The notes beneath the pieces are model-generated. The model saw nothing but the letters and a program-made list of their open reading frames with translations. It did no database searches and had not been told where the DNA came from. The position numbers and the translations under genes were made by a program. Source: Diaminobutyricibacter sp. McL0608 (GTDB lineage Bacteria > Actinomycetota > Actinomycetes > Actinomycetales > Microbacteriaceae). Taken from it: a stretch of 64,000 nucleotides of DNA. The stretch spans positions 2,728,001 to 2,792,000 of the forward strand of contig NZ_CP154826.1 in assembly GCF_039613825.1 (NCBI RefSeq), in the 5' to 3' direction. Of the stretch, positions 49,210-58,529 are shown piece after piece; position 1 is the stretch's first letter; the number at the start of each line of letters is the position of its first letter.

Positions 49210-49635
49210 TCACTGCAGGCAGAACTCGTTCCCTTCCGGATCGCGCATCTGATAGTAGTGCTCGGTCACCGGCCCCCAGGCCTGATCGATGAGACGCGCG
49301 ACGCTCGCGCCGAGGGCGACGAGGCGATCCCTCTCGGCGTCGAGTTCGTCATCGGTTGGGCGGCGCCCCTGCACGGCCTGCACGTCGAGGTGAACGCGGT
49401 TACGCCCGGTCTTCGGGCCATCCGCGTGGTGGAAGAACAACCGCGGCCCGGTGCCATCGGCACTTGCGGCGAGCGCTCGCTTGCCGAGATCGGCCTCGGT
49501 GAGGCCGCCAGCGAGGAGTTCCTCCCGGAGTTCGCCGTCGAAGCGTTGAGGCGGGTAGCGGAACACGCCTGCCCAGAAGTCTGAGAGGGCCTGTGGGTCG
49601 TTTGCGTAGAAGACGATGTTGGCGAGCGTGGCCAC
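49210..49635 (-). CDS. VOC-family protein (glyoxalase-like domain)
   Basis: A 141-residue protein of the glyoxalase-like (PF18029-like) branch: ANIVFYANDPQALSDFWAGVF at 5-25, RLFFHHADGPKTGRNRVHLDVQ in the middle and YYQMRDPEGNEFCLQ at the end. GTG 49635 has GAGAGGA upstream. Probably a small-molecule binding protein; the ligand is unknown. Confidence 0.85.
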   Translation of the reverse strand: MATLANIVFYANDPQALSDFWAGVFRYPPQRFDGELREELLAGGLTEADLGKRALAASADGTGPRLFFHHADGPKTGRNRVHLDVQAVQGRRPTDDELDAERDRLVALGASVARLIDQAWGPVTEHYYQMRDPEGNEFCLQ

Positions 49636-49731
49636 AGGGTGGTGTCCTCTCAGGAGTAGTTGGCGGTGGTGGTCCGATCATCGCCTGCAAAGGGCGCGGG
49701 CGTGGGTTCAGTCAGGCCGGTGGTTCGATCG

Positions 49732-50163
49732 TCAGGCGTCTCGGCGGGTCAGCTTCAATACGGGGATCGTTCGCGTCGTGCGGGCTTCGTAGCTCGTGAA
49801 ACCGGGGCTGCGTGCAGTGAACTTCGCCCACGCCTCGTCGCGCTCGGCTCCTCTGAGCTCCTCCACGTGGACCTGCACCTCGCCCTCCCCGGGCAGTTCG
49901 ACCGTGATATCCGGATGCGCGAGCAGGTTGTGGTACCAAGCTGGGTGGTCATCCGCCCCCGCTTTGGACGCCGCAACGAGCCAGCCGCCGTCCTCCGTCG
50001 CGATCTGCATGACCGGCGTGACCCGCTCGATGCCGGTCTTCGCGCCGATATGGTGCAGGAGCACCAGGCTGCGGCCGAACCCGCGCGAGGTCACGGTGCC
50101 GTCGTTCGCGCGGAACTCGGCGATGATCGGGTCGTTGAAGTTGTCGTGGCGGCGGTCGGTCAT
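49732..50163 (-). CDS. Deazaflavin (F420)-dependent nitroreductase-family protein
   Basis: A 143-residue split-barrel protein of the DDN family: RSLVLLHHIGAKTGIERVTP (about 31-50), WLVAASKAGADDHPAWYHNLLAHPDITVE (key pieces AASKGG-like and PAWYHNL) and RDEAWAKFTARSPGF-like ending. Such proteins use F420H2 or related flavins to reduce quinones or nitro compounds, which suggests, but does not prove, that the host makes F420. An AAGGA site precedes ATG 50163. Confidence 0.9.
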   Translation of the reverse strand: MTDRRHDNFNDPIIAEFRANDGTVTSRGFGRSLVLLHHIGAKTGIERVTPVMQIATEDGGWLVAASKAGADDHPAWYHNLLAHPDITVELPGEGEVQVHVEELRGAERDEAWAKFTARSPGFTSYEARTTRTIPVLKLTRRDA

Positions 50164-50382
50164 GCGTGGGTCCTTGGTCTGGGTGGATGACGTGTGAGGT
50201 CTCGTGGGCTCAATGCGAGATTACGCCGGGATGAGCGGGGCGGCGTCTTTCACGGGCTGCATAAGACTGGACACCGACCCACAACCGTCAGCGACGCGAA
50301 CAGGCCGACTGCCCTCGTGCCAGATTTGGGGGAAGCGTACGATCCAAAGCGGGAATTGATCGCCGACGGAGACGAGTCAGAC

Positions 50383-51252
50383 ATGGAAACGAAAAGCATC
50401 AAAACGCCCGGCGCCGTGATCGTCTACGACATCGCCGACGCACGGAACGGAGCGGACGCACATCCACCGCTCGTCATGATCGGCCAGCCGATGGATGCGA
50501 GCGGCTTCCGTGCCCTGGCGTCGTATTTGCCCGACCGCATGGTGGTCACGTACGACCCGCGCGGCCTGGGGCGCAGCACCCGCAGCGACGGCGAGGTCAC
50601 CAACACGCCAACTCAGCAGGCTGAGGATGTGCACGCGATCATCACAGCGCTCGGCGCCGGGCCGGTCGACATGTTCGCGAGCAGCGGCGGAGCAGTAACC
50701 GCACTGGCGTTGGTGGCCGCCCACCCAGACGACCTGCGAACCCTCGTCGCCCATGAGCCGCCGCTGCCCGGAGTCCTCCCCGACGCGGACGGCGCTGAGC
50801 GTGCTCTGGCGGCGGTCCACGAGGCCTACAACTCCAAAGGCTTCGGGTCAGGGATGGCCGCGTTCATCGCGATGACATCGTGGCGCGGAGAGTTCACCGA
50901 CGACTACCTCGCCCAGCCCGCACCCGATCCCGCGATGTTCGGGATGCCGGCAGACGACAACGGCTCACGCGACGACCCCCTGCTCTCAGAGCGCTCGAGT
51001 GCGATAACTGATCTCCGACCGGACATCGACGCCCTCAAGGCTGCGCCGACACGCATCGTGATCGGAGTCGGGGAAGAGTCCGAAGGCATCTTCACCGGCC
51101 GCGCCTCTGTCGCCGTCGCCCAGCTGCTCGGCTCGGATCCGGTCGTGTTCCCGAGCCACCATGGCGGCTTTGCCGCCGAAGACTCCGGATATCCCGGGAA
51201 GCCGGAAGCGTTCGCCCGCCGGCTCCGCGAGGTACTCGACGAGCGCGGGTAA
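50383..51252 (+). CDS. Alpha/beta hydrolase
   Basis: A 289-residue alpha/beta hydrolase: HPPLVMIGQPMDASGFRALASYLPDR, the oxyanion region YDPRGLGRST, the nucleophile elbow FASSGGAVTALAL (Ser about 104) and the late His in PSHHGGFAAED (about 262). The class includes esterases and haloperoxidase-like proteins; no substrate is implied by neighbours. ATG 50383 was chosen because the region before it lacks coding character, though an in-frame start 63 codons upstream exists. Confidence 0.85.
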   Translation: METKSIKTPGAVIVYDIADARNGADAHPPLVMIGQPMDASGFRALASYLPDRMVVTYDPRGLGRSTRSDGEVTNTPTQQAEDVHAIITALGAGPVDMFASSGGAVTALALVAAHPDDLRTLVAHEPPLPGVLPDADGAERALAAVHEAYNSKGFGSGMAAFIAMTSWRGEFTDDYLAQPAPDPAMFGMPADDNGSRDDPLLSERSSAITDLRPDIDALKAAPTRIVIGVGEESEGIFTGRASVAVAQLLGSDPVVFPSHHGGFAAEDSGYPGKPEAFARRLREVLDERG

Positions 51253-51302
51253 GCCAGCGCCGCGGATATCAAGTACGCGCGACGCGATGCGATGATGCTG
51301 GC

Positions 51303-51860
51303 ATGCCGTCCTCCCAGTCGCTGAGCGAAGCTGATCGCCGCCTCGTCGCAACGTGGGCAGCCGACTGTGCTGAGCGCGTCCTGGTCTTGTTCGAGGCAGA
51401 GGCTCCGACGGACGACCGACCGCGAGATGCGATCGCGCGTGCTCGGGCCTTTGCTCGGGGTGAACTCGATACCGCCGGAGAGATTCGCCGCCGTTTCGTT
51501 GCCGGTCGGGCCGCGCACGCCGTGAGCTCACCCGCTGCGGTCGCGGCCGCGAGGGCAGCGGCACAAGCCTCCGGTGTCGCTCACATGGGCGCGCATGCTC
51601 TCGGCGCAGCCGCCTACGCGGCGAAAGCGGCTGGGCTGGCCGAACCGGACCAGCCCACCGCCGTCGCCGACGAGATCACCTGGCAACTCGAGCACATGAG
51701 CGCTCGAGTGAGCGCGGCGCTTCAGCAGCTGCCGCCACTCGGCGAGGACTCCGCCGGCCCACTCGGTCCCGGCCTACTCTCGTCGGGCATCCTCGGGTCC
51801 ACCATTCGCACGATTCAGGCCGCCATCGGCAGCAGCCCACAGCTGGAAGAAACCCGATAG
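51303..51860 (+). CDS. Putative immunity protein (Imm5-like)
   Basis: A 185-residue, Ala-rich helical protein. RRLVATWAADCAERVLVLFE, DDRPRDAIARARAFARGEL and a run of His/Ala helices (AAQASGVAHMGAHALGAAAYA) match the family annotated as putative immunity protein, found near polymorphic toxins. No toxin gene is beside it, so the immunity role is only a family label. ATG 51303 lies six bases after GATGAT, a weak leaderless-type promoter. Confidence 0.7.
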   Translation: MPSSQSLSEADRRLVATWAADCAERVLVLFEAEAPTDDRPRDAIARARAFARGELDTAGEIRRRFVAGRAAHAVSSPAAVAAARAAAQASGVAHMGAHALGAAAYAAKAAGLAEPDQPTAVADEITWQLEHMSARVSAALQQLPPLGEDSAGPLGPGLLSSGILGSTIRTIQAAIGSSPQLEETR

Positions 51861-51872
51861 GCGAGCGCCCGC

Positions 51873-52334
51873 TCACGGCTCAAGGTCGGTCATCCCCTTG
51901 CCGCTGGCGAAGTCGAGCGGCACGGATGCTTGGTCGTGGGTGATCAGCCACTGACCGTCGACCTTCTCGAAGCAGAACGTGACCCTGACCCACATGCCGT
52001 TTGTGGCCGTGCCGTTCGTCAGGGTGCCGCTGATCCGACCGAACCCGTGCCCGAACGCCACGACATCGCCCACGGCGAGTGTCAGCTCGCGCACCTCGTA
52101 GTCCAGCTCCTGGAACATCGTGAAAACCGTGACCCAGTTGTTCAGCTTCGCAGCGAGCCCCACGTGCTGCAGCGGGGGCTCGACGTCGAACGACACGACA
52201 TCCGGAGCGTAGATCTCCCTGAGTGCATCCAGGTCTTTGACTCTCAGCGCCCCGATCAGCGCGTCGAGTTGCTGTCTGATAATCGCCTCGTCCGCGTCCC
52301 GTGCCGTCGTGTCTACATCGTCTCGTGTCGTCAT
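51873..52334 (-). CDS. NTF2-like (SnoaL/calcium-calmodulin-kinase-type) protein
   Basis: A 153-residue cone-shaped NTF2-like protein: IIRQQLDALIGALRVKDLDALREIYAPDVVSFD, then the conserved VAFGHGFGRISG and WVRVTFCFEKVDGQWLITHDQASVPLD. Members are small enzymes or ligand-binding proteins of varied role, often induced by stress. An AGAAGCGAGG site precedes ATG 52334. Stands alone between converging and divergent genes. Confidence 0.88.
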   Translation of the reverse strand: MTTRDDVDTTARDADEAIIRQQLDALIGALRVKDLDALREIYAPDVVSFDVEPPLQHVGLAAKLNNWVTVFTMFQELDYEVRELTLAVGDVVAFGHGFGRISGTLTNGTATNGMWVRVTFCFEKVDGQWLITHDQASVPLDFASGKGMTDLEP

Positions 52335-52422
52335 AGCCTCGCTTCTTTCGATTTACGGTCGATCCTTCAGAAGCTATGACGATTCAGAGGGGTGAATTGT
52401 CACATGGCGACGGAGGCAGCAG

Positions 52423-54162
52423 TCAGTCTCCCGCGTTGCCGCCACTGCTGCTCCCCTCGCGCCCGCGCTCCGCATCCGCCTGTTCCGCCTCGACCGCCCG
52501 GTGGATGTTGCCATGGATGTGGTCGGCCCCGACCATCTCGATCACGCCATCGCGTTCGAGCACGACCCGGGGAGCCGGCTTCAGCCGGGTGAGCCGGATA
52601 TTCACGCCGGCGTCGCGACAGAGAGTCACGACGTCCGCCATCTTCGCCGCGCCCTGGGAGTCGATGAAGTTGATCCCCCCGCAGTCGATCACGATCCCGG
52701 TCAGTTCCGGGTTGGCCTGGATGACCTCCCGCAGATGGTCCTCCAGGGCATCGGCGGTGGCGAAGAAAAGGCCGCCGTCGAACCGCACCACCGCTACGCC
52801 CGGCAGAATCTCATCGCCGGGGAACGTGTCGACTTCACGGAAGACCTGCGTCCCACGCTCACGACCGAGCGTCGGCATCTCCGGATGCGTGGCCACCGCA
52901 ACAAGCCAGGCCAGCGACAGTCCGATCCCGATGATGACGCCCGCGAGCACACCGAACACCAGCGTTCCGAGGAGCGCCACAATCGCGATCCAGAAGTCGA
53001 CCTTCTTCACCCGGAAAAGCCGCCGCATCTCTGGGAAGTCCATCATCCCCATCACGACGGCCTCGATGATCAGCGCGCCGAGAACCGCCTTGGGCAGGTT
53101 CGAAAAGAGCGGCGCCAGAAACAGCAGGGTGAGCAGTACCGTGACGCCCGAGGTCAGAGAGGCCAGTCCCGTCTTGGCACCGGAGCGGTCATTCAACGAG
53201 CTCGCGGACAGGCTGGTCGAGACGGGCATCCCCTGGAAAAGTCCGGAGCCGATGTTGGCCAGCGACTGGGCAACCGATTCCTGGTTGATGTCGATCTGGT
53301 AGCGGTGCCTCGCAGCGAAAGTGCGCGCATCCCCCGCGGTCTGTGAGAAACCGATCATGACCAGCGCCACCGCGGCGAGCGCGACGGTGCCGGCGTGGTC
53401 CCACAGCAGCTGCAGATCCGGAACCTGCAGCGAGGGCAGCCCCCGCGGCACGTCACCCACCAGGGCCACGCCCTTTGCCCCGAGGTCGAACAAAGCCGCG
53501 GCCAGCAGCCCTCCGACGACGAGCACCAGGGCACCGGGGACTCGCGGCGCGATGGCTCGCAGTCCGAAGACGACGACCAGCGAGATCACGCCGACCAGCA
53601 CCGTCGTCCCGTGCGCGTCGTCGAGCGTTCCGAACCATGACCACAGTTCCTGGATGGGGTTGGATCCGGTGGTCTCGGTTCCGGTGAGCTTCGGCAGCTC
53701 CCCGATCACAACGTCGATCGCGGCACCGAAAAGGAACCCGGTGACCACCGCGCGCGACAGAAATTGCGCGATCCAGCCCATCCTGAACACCGCGAGAAGC
53801 AGAAACAGGATGCCCGAAGCCAGCGTGATCCCGGCAACGAACGAGGCGACGTCCTGCTCGCCGGTGATGCTCGCGGCGAGCACGGCACTCGCGGCCACCG
53901 CCGCAAGGCCTGAACTCGGGCCCATCGAGATCTGGCGGGAGGTTCCGAAGATCGCGTACAGGATGGCGCCGGCAGCCGCCGCGTACAGCCCGTTCTGCAG
54001 TGGCACCCCCGCGATGCCTGCGTACCCCAGGTTCTTCGGGACGATGAGAGCGGCGACAGTGACCCCGGCGATCACATCACCGCGCAGCCACGACCGGTTG
54101 TAGGAACGGAGCTGGCCGATAATCGGGACCCGAGTGAGGCCTCGTCCCTTCGCCTTGGTCAT
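52423..54162 (-). CDS. SulP-family anion transporter with STAS domain
   Basis: A 579-residue SLC26/SulP transporter: 12-14 membrane helices (about 20-430) with PKNLGYAGIAGVPLQNGLYAA (consensus near the start) and ISMGPSSGLAAVAASAVLAA. A cytoplasmic STAS domain follows (about 450-565; GIVIDCGGINFIDSQGAAKM). Sulfate or another small anion (bicarbonate, for example) is the likely substrate; no carbonic anhydrase domain is fused. The gene stands alone on the minus strand. Confidence 0.95.
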   Translation of the reverse strand: MTKAKGRGLTRVPIIGQLRSYNRSWLRGDVIAGVTVAALIVPKNLGYAGIAGVPLQNGLYAAAAGAILYAIFGTSRQISMGPSSGLAAVAASAVLAASITGEQDVASFVAGITLASGILFLLLAVFRMGWIAQFLSRAVVTGFLFGAAIDVVIGELPKLTGTETTGSNPIQELWSWFGTLDDAHGTTVLVGVISLVVVFGLRAIAPRVPGALVLVVGGLLAAALFDLGAKGVALVGDVPRGLPSLQVPDLQLLWDHAGTVALAAVALVMIGFSQTAGDARTFAARHRYQIDINQESVAQSLANIGSGLFQGMPVSTSLSASSLNDRSGAKTGLASLTSGVTVLLTLLFLAPLFSNLPKAVLGALIIEAVVMGMMDFPEMRRLFRVKKVDFWIAIVALLGTLVFGVLAGVIIGIGLSLAWLVAVATHPEMPTLGRERGTQVFREVDTFPGDEILPGVAVVRFDGGLFFATADALEDHLREVIQANPELTGIVIDCGGINFIDSQGAAKMADVVTLCRDAGVNIRLTRLKPAPRVVLERDGVIEMVGADHIHGNIHRAVEAEQADAERGREGSSSGGNAGD

Positions 54163-54343
54163 GCGTCAGTCTTACCCAAGTTCGGCCGTTCCGCCAGAGC
54201 TCGAGTTTGCTCAGAGAAGACCTTCGCGCTGCCCGGCCTCGCGGTGCACCACGACACCTCGACTCTCCTCGTCGTTCAACGGCCTCTCACCGTAGATCGG
54301 TGGGACACTGAACTACGGCAATTCATCCTCGCGGAGGTGAGAG

Positions 54344-55687
54344 TTGAGCAAGTCGAACGCTGCGGTGGAAACCGCGCATGCGGCACCGGCAGCGGGCGTG
54401 CCGTTTCTGCGCGATCCCGTAATGGACCTTGCGAGGGTCGGCTGCCTCGCTCTCGTCGTCGTCGGCCACCTCCTGATGATCGGCGCCTCTGTCGGTTTCG
54501 ACGGCAAGCTCGTCCTCCAACGAACGCTCGGCCTTCAGCCGTGGTTCACACCGGTCACGTGGATCGCCCTCATAATTCCGCTGTTCTTTGTGATCGGCGG
54601 GCTGGTCGGAGCGCAAGCGTGGCGGAGAACGGCGGCGCGCGGTGGTACGGCGGCCGAGTTCATCCGGGGACGGTTCCAACGCCTTGCGCGGCCAGCCATA
54701 CCACTCTTCGCCTTCCTGTCGACGGCCATCCTCATCATGCGATTGGCCGGCCTCGACACGGATACGGCCAACAAGATCGCGGCCGGTGTCGCGTTGCCGT
54801 TGTGGTTTCTCGGCGCCTACGCGTTCTGTCAGGCGTTCCTGCCCGGGATGACAGCACTGCATGACCGTGCACCGATCCTGACCCTCGGTGGCGTCGCCGT
54901 CGCAGCGATCGCCCTCGATGTCGCTCGCGACACCACGGGGATACAAGAGTTCGGCCTGCTCAACATGATCTTCGTGTGGCTGTTCATCCAGCAGCTCGGA
55001 ATCTGGGCCGCCGACGGCTGGTTTCGCGCTCGATCCCGTGGAGCGCTTGTCCTCCTCGCCACCGCGAGCTACTTCACGCTCGGCCTACTCACCACTGTCG
55101 GCCGATACCCGGCGAACATTCTCGACAATCTCAACCCGCCGACGGTGGTGTTGGCGGTAGTTGCCATCGCCCAGTTCTCGCTGCTGATGCTGCTGCATCC
55201 TCTCCTGACCCGGGCTATGCGCGGCCGGGCGATGCAGGTGATCGTCTCCGCGGTCGGAAGCCGATTGATGACGGTGTATCTGTGGCACCTGCCGATACTG
55301 GCGCTGATCGTCGGGTCGCTGCTCCTCACGCCGCTCCCGTCACCGGCGCCAGGCAGCGGGATGTGGTGGGCGACGCGTCCTCTCATCCTTCTGATGGGCA
55401 TCCTCGTGCTGATCGTCGTCGCGCGTGTGCTCGGCCGATTCGAACGATCGGTTCCGACCTATCGGTGGTTCGGGTTCCGTGTGAGCGACTGGAGCATCGG
55501 CATTTCCATGTCGCTTCTGATAATTCCACCGTTCACCATCATGCTGTTCGGTCTCAACCTCACCGTCGCGATAGCGGGCACTGTGCTCCTCATGGTGGCC
55601 GTGTTCCTGCAGCGCCCGGCCGACAACACGGTACAGACCCGCCGCGCCAGCCGGTCACGCCTGACCACGCACGAACCCGCGATGTAG
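54344..55687 (+). CDS. Acyltransferase-3 family membrane protein
   Basis: A 447-residue protein with ten or more membrane helices. DPVMDLARVGCLALVVVGHLLMIGA carries the family His after the first helix; AEFIRGRFQRLARPAIPLFAF and VYLWHLPILALIVGSLLL follow. It is predicted to O-acylate a surface or secreted molecule. The start is TTG 54344: GGAGGTGA, a perfect match to the anti-Shine-Dalgarno, ends three bases before it, and no ATG or GTG fits. Divergent from the SulP gene. Confidence 0.85.
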   Translation: MSKSNAAVETAHAAPAAGVPFLRDPVMDLARVGCLALVVVGHLLMIGASVGFDGKLVLQRTLGLQPWFTPVTWIALIIPLFFVIGGLVGAQAWRRTAARGGTAAEFIRGRFQRLARPAIPLFAFLSTAILIMRLAGLDTDTANKIAAGVALPLWFLGAYAFCQAFLPGMTALHDRAPILTLGGVAVAAIALDVARDTTGIQEFGLLNMIFVWLFIQQLGIWAADGWFRARSRGALVLLATASYFTLGLLTTVGRYPANILDNLNPPTVVLAVVAIAQFSLLMLLHPLLTRAMRGRAMQVIVSAVGSRLMTVYLWHLPILALIVGSLLLTPLPSPAPGSGMWWATRPLILLMGILVLIVVARVLGRFERSVPTYRWFGFRVSDWSIGISMSLLIIPPFTIMLFGLNLTVAIAGTVLLMVAVFLQRPADNTVQTRRASRSRLTTHEPAM

Positions 55688-55729
55688 AGAACGAGCAAAG
55701 GCGCAAACGCCCTGCTCACGATGTTCCTC

Positions 55730-57247
55730 CTACGTCTCATTGCGCGACAGGTACAGCACAGCCGGCCCGGATGCGACCCGTGAGGTGAACTCGACCACGC
55801 TCGCGGTCTGGTCAACGATCAGTTCGTCTGCGCGCACGGTCTCGCGACGGTCGATCCCGAACCATTCCACCCCGTACACGCCTGGAGCGAGCTCGATCGT
55901 GAACCCGCGGTCGTCGCCATCCACCTGGAGGACGAGGTATTCGACGCCGGGGTTGACCAGCGCAAAACCGGCAGGACCGACATCCGTCCGCGGCAGCATA
56001 TCGACCAGCCCAACCCGCTCAGCGAAACGGCGAGTGTCCCCCATCGCCCACCGTGCGGGCTCGTACGCTTCGAACGGCGGCACGCCGCTGTCGGCCGGTG
56101 CATCGCCGGTTGGTTCGAGTCCGGCGATGAGGCCGAAGTCCATCAGGATCGGGTGGTGACCGCGCAGGAACGTCTTCCACGCCCACAGGGCATCGCCGTG
56201 CCCGGGCGCATAGTGGTCGGTGTCGCTGATCACGACCTTCGCTCCGTCGGCGAGGGGAGGGTCGACATACCAGTGCGACGGCGGAGACCCTGGCGCCATC
56301 GGATGTCCTCCGTCCGCGAAGATCTCATCGTCGTACCCCGGTGAGATCCACTCGGCGCGGCTTGCGAGCAGCGGATCATTGACTGCGGTCTGCACCGCAA
56401 CCGGAAACTGCATCGTCATGCCGATGGGATGCGCGTCGTAGCCGTGCGCTTGCTCGTGTTGTTTGACGATCTCGATCACCCCGTACTGCCATTCGGTGGT
56501 GTCTCCCCAGTCCGGCGTCGTCTCCAGACCGATGAATCCCGCGAATTCGTCGGTGACGGTTCCACCGCCGGAGGACTCGTTGGCCACCTCCCACAACACG
56601 TTGGGGAGGTCGTGGAGCGTGTCGACGACCCTCCGGATGTACGCATCCTGGATCGACTGCACGTGCGGGTCGAGCGGCAGCACCTGCAGGTCGTTGATCG
56701 ATGCGGCCGCGATGCCGTTCACGTTGTTGTCCGCGTGAAACGGGTGTCCTTCGATGTGGTCGGGCGCAGGGCTGAGGTGGAGCGCCCATCCGTCGAAGAG
56801 CATGACCCCGATGTAGATGCCGGCTTCTCCAGCTGCGACGACACGGTCACGGAGCCGCTGGAAGTAGTCGTCGTCCAGCCCTTCCAGGTCGAAGCGCGGC
56901 TTGCCGTCCTTCGCGAAGCCCGGACCGGTTCGGGGCCACGGCTGCGGGCTCATGTTCAAGTGATAGCTTCCGCCGGCGGCCTGCGACCGGAACTGCTCCC
57001 AGCGCCACAGCCTGATGAAGTTGTGGCCGCGTTCGCTGAGGAATTCCAGGTAGGCGTCGTAGTCCATCCTCTCGGGTTCATCCGACCCTTCCGGTCCCGG
57101 GCCCATGCCGTCCTCCAGGTTGTTCCAGATGTGGGATCCGGTCAGGTAGACCGCGCGCCCGGCATCGGGTCCGGATGCTGGCGTGAAATACCGCGGGTTG
57201 CGCGCTGAGACGACGAGTGGTCCCGTCGCTGTCCGTGTGGTCGTCAT
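55730..57247 (-). CDS. Cellulase-like (alpha/beta)8 glycoside hydrolase-type protein
   Basis: A 505-residue protein without a signal peptide. The N-terminal YLTGSHIWNNLEDG and FIRLWRWEQFR, the acid/base-like VLWEVANESSGGG (Glu about 221) and ISPGYDDEIFADGG are the layout of GH5-like catalytic barrels. A C-terminal beta domain (GPAGFALVNPGVEYLVLQVDG, FTIELAPGVYGVEWF) follows. It is close to proteins carrying DUF4038/DUF6298-type labels. Substrate unknown and cytoplasmic location likely. GGAG precedes ATG 57247. Confidence 0.75.
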   Translation of the reverse strand: MTTTRTATGPLVVSARNPRYFTPASGPDAGRAVYLTGSHIWNNLEDGMGPGPEGSDEPERMDYDAYLEFLSERGHNFIRLWRWEQFRSQAAGGSYHLNMSPQPWPRTGPGFAKDGKPRFDLEGLDDDYFQRLRDRVVAAGEAGIYIGVMLFDGWALHLSPAPDHIEGHPFHADNNVNGIAAASINDLQVLPLDPHVQSIQDAYIRRVVDTLHDLPNVLWEVANESSGGGTVTDEFAGFIGLETTPDWGDTTEWQYGVIEIVKQHEQAHGYDAHPIGMTMQFPVAVQTAVNDPLLASRAEWISPGYDDEIFADGGHPMAPGSPPSHWYVDPPLADGAKVVISDTDHYAPGHGDALWAWKTFLRGHHPILMDFGLIAGLEPTGDAPADSGVPPFEAYEPARWAMGDTRRFAERVGLVDMLPRTDVGPAGFALVNPGVEYLVLQVDGDDRGFTIELAPGVYGVEWFGIDRRETVRADELIVDQTASVVEFTSRVASGPAVLYLSRNET

Positions 57248-57326
57248 AGTCGTCTGCTCCGTTCCTCAGGCCGGTGTCTGCGGTCTGTGCGACCATACTC
57301 CCGACAGGCGATCGATCGGAGGGCGG

Positions 57327-58523
57327 ATGCGGGGCGAGGCCACCGTGTTGCACGCCGATCTCGACGCGTTCTACGCCTCGGTCGAGCAGCGCGACGCGCC
57401 TGCGCTGCGCGGCCGGCCCGTCATCGTCGGGGGCGGCGTGGTGCTTGCGGCGAGCTACGAGGCGAAGGCGCGAGGAGTGCGCACCGCGATGGGCGGCCGA
57501 CAGGCGCGCGACCTGTGTCCGGAGGCCGTGGTCGTCCCGCCGCGGATGGATGCGTATTCCGCGGCAAGCAAGGACGTCTTTGCGATCTTCCGCGATACGA
57601 CCCCGCTCGTCGAGGGATTGTCGATCGACGAGGCGTTTCTGGAAGTCGGGGGGCTCCGGCGCATCGCGGGCACGCCCGAGGAGATCGCGATGCGACTGCG
57701 GGAGCGGGTGCGTGCAGAGGTCGGACTCGCGATCTCGGTCGGGATCGCGAGGACCAAGTTCCTCGCCAAGGTCGCCAGCGCCGTGAGCAAACCCGACGGG
57801 CTGCTCATGGTCGAACCCGACCGCGAACAGCAATTCCTGCTCCCGCTCCCGGTGGAACGGCTGTGGGGCGTGGGCGCCGTCACGGCAGAGAAGCTGCACA
57901 GACTCGGCATCCGCACTGTCGGTCAGCTGGCCGAGCTCGAAGAGGCAACGGCAGAGAGACTGTTGGGAAGGGCGGCCGGCGCGCACTTGCACGCGCTTGC
58001 CCGGCTGAGGGATCCGCGCCCGGTCGACGTCACGCGGCGACGCGGGTCGATCGGCTCCCAGCGTGCGCTCGGTAGTCGCCCGCGCACGGGCGAGGAGCTC
58101 GACCTCATCCTCACTCAGATCATCGACCGGCTCGCTCGCCGACTCCGCGACGGCGACCGCACGTGCCGCACGATCGTGCTTCGGCTCCGCTACGGCGACT
58201 TCGCCAAAGCCACGCGCTCACGCACGCTCCCATTTCCGACAGACCGGACATCAGTGTTGCTCACCATCGCCCGAGGCCTGCTCGCTACCGTTCAGCCTGA
58301 ACTCGCAGAACGCGGCATCACGCTCATCGGCATCTCACTGTCGCAGTTGGGACGAGCGGACAGTTTCCAGCCCGAACTGCCGATCGACTGGGACGACGGG
58401 GCGCGCCTCGACACCGTGCTCGACGCGGTTCGCGATCGCTTCGGCGCAACCTCGGTCGCTCGTGCCGCACAACTCGGTCGCGATCCAGGCTGGTCGGCGC
58501 CGCTTCTGCCAGAACACGAATGA
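57327..58523 (+). CDS. dinB: DNA polymerase IV (Y family)
   Basis: A 398-residue translesion polymerase. The first metal site is LHADLDAFYASVEQRD (about 6-21), YEAKARGVRTAM follows, and the second metal site is LSIDEAFLEV (about 105). VGIARTKFLAKVAS, the helix-hairpin-helix LWGVGAVTAEKLHRLGI, and the little finger end (TCRTIVLRLRYGDF) follow. No clamp-binding peptide is evident at the C-terminus. It copies damaged DNA in the cytoplasm. A GGAGGG site precedes ATG 57327; no LexA box is seen upstream. Confidence 0.96.
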   Translation: MRGEATVLHADLDAFYASVEQRDAPALRGRPVIVGGGVVLAASYEAKARGVRTAMGGRQARDLCPEAVVVPPRMDAYSAASKDVFAIFRDTTPLVEGLSIDEAFLEVGGLRRIAGTPEEIAMRLRERVRAEVGLAISVGIARTKFLAKVASAVSKPDGLLMVEPDREQQFLLPLPVERLWGVGAVTAEKLHRLGIRTVGQLAELEEATAERLLGRAAGAHLHALARLRDPRPVDVTRRRGSIGSQRALGSRPRTGEELDLILTQIIDRLARRLRDGDRTCRTIVLRLRYGDFAKATRSRTLPFPTDRTSVLLTIARGLLATVQPELAERGITLIGISLSQLGRADSFQPELPIDWDDGARLDTVLDAVRDRFGATSVARAAQLGRDPGWSAPLLPEHE

Positions 58524-58529
58524 CGAGAG

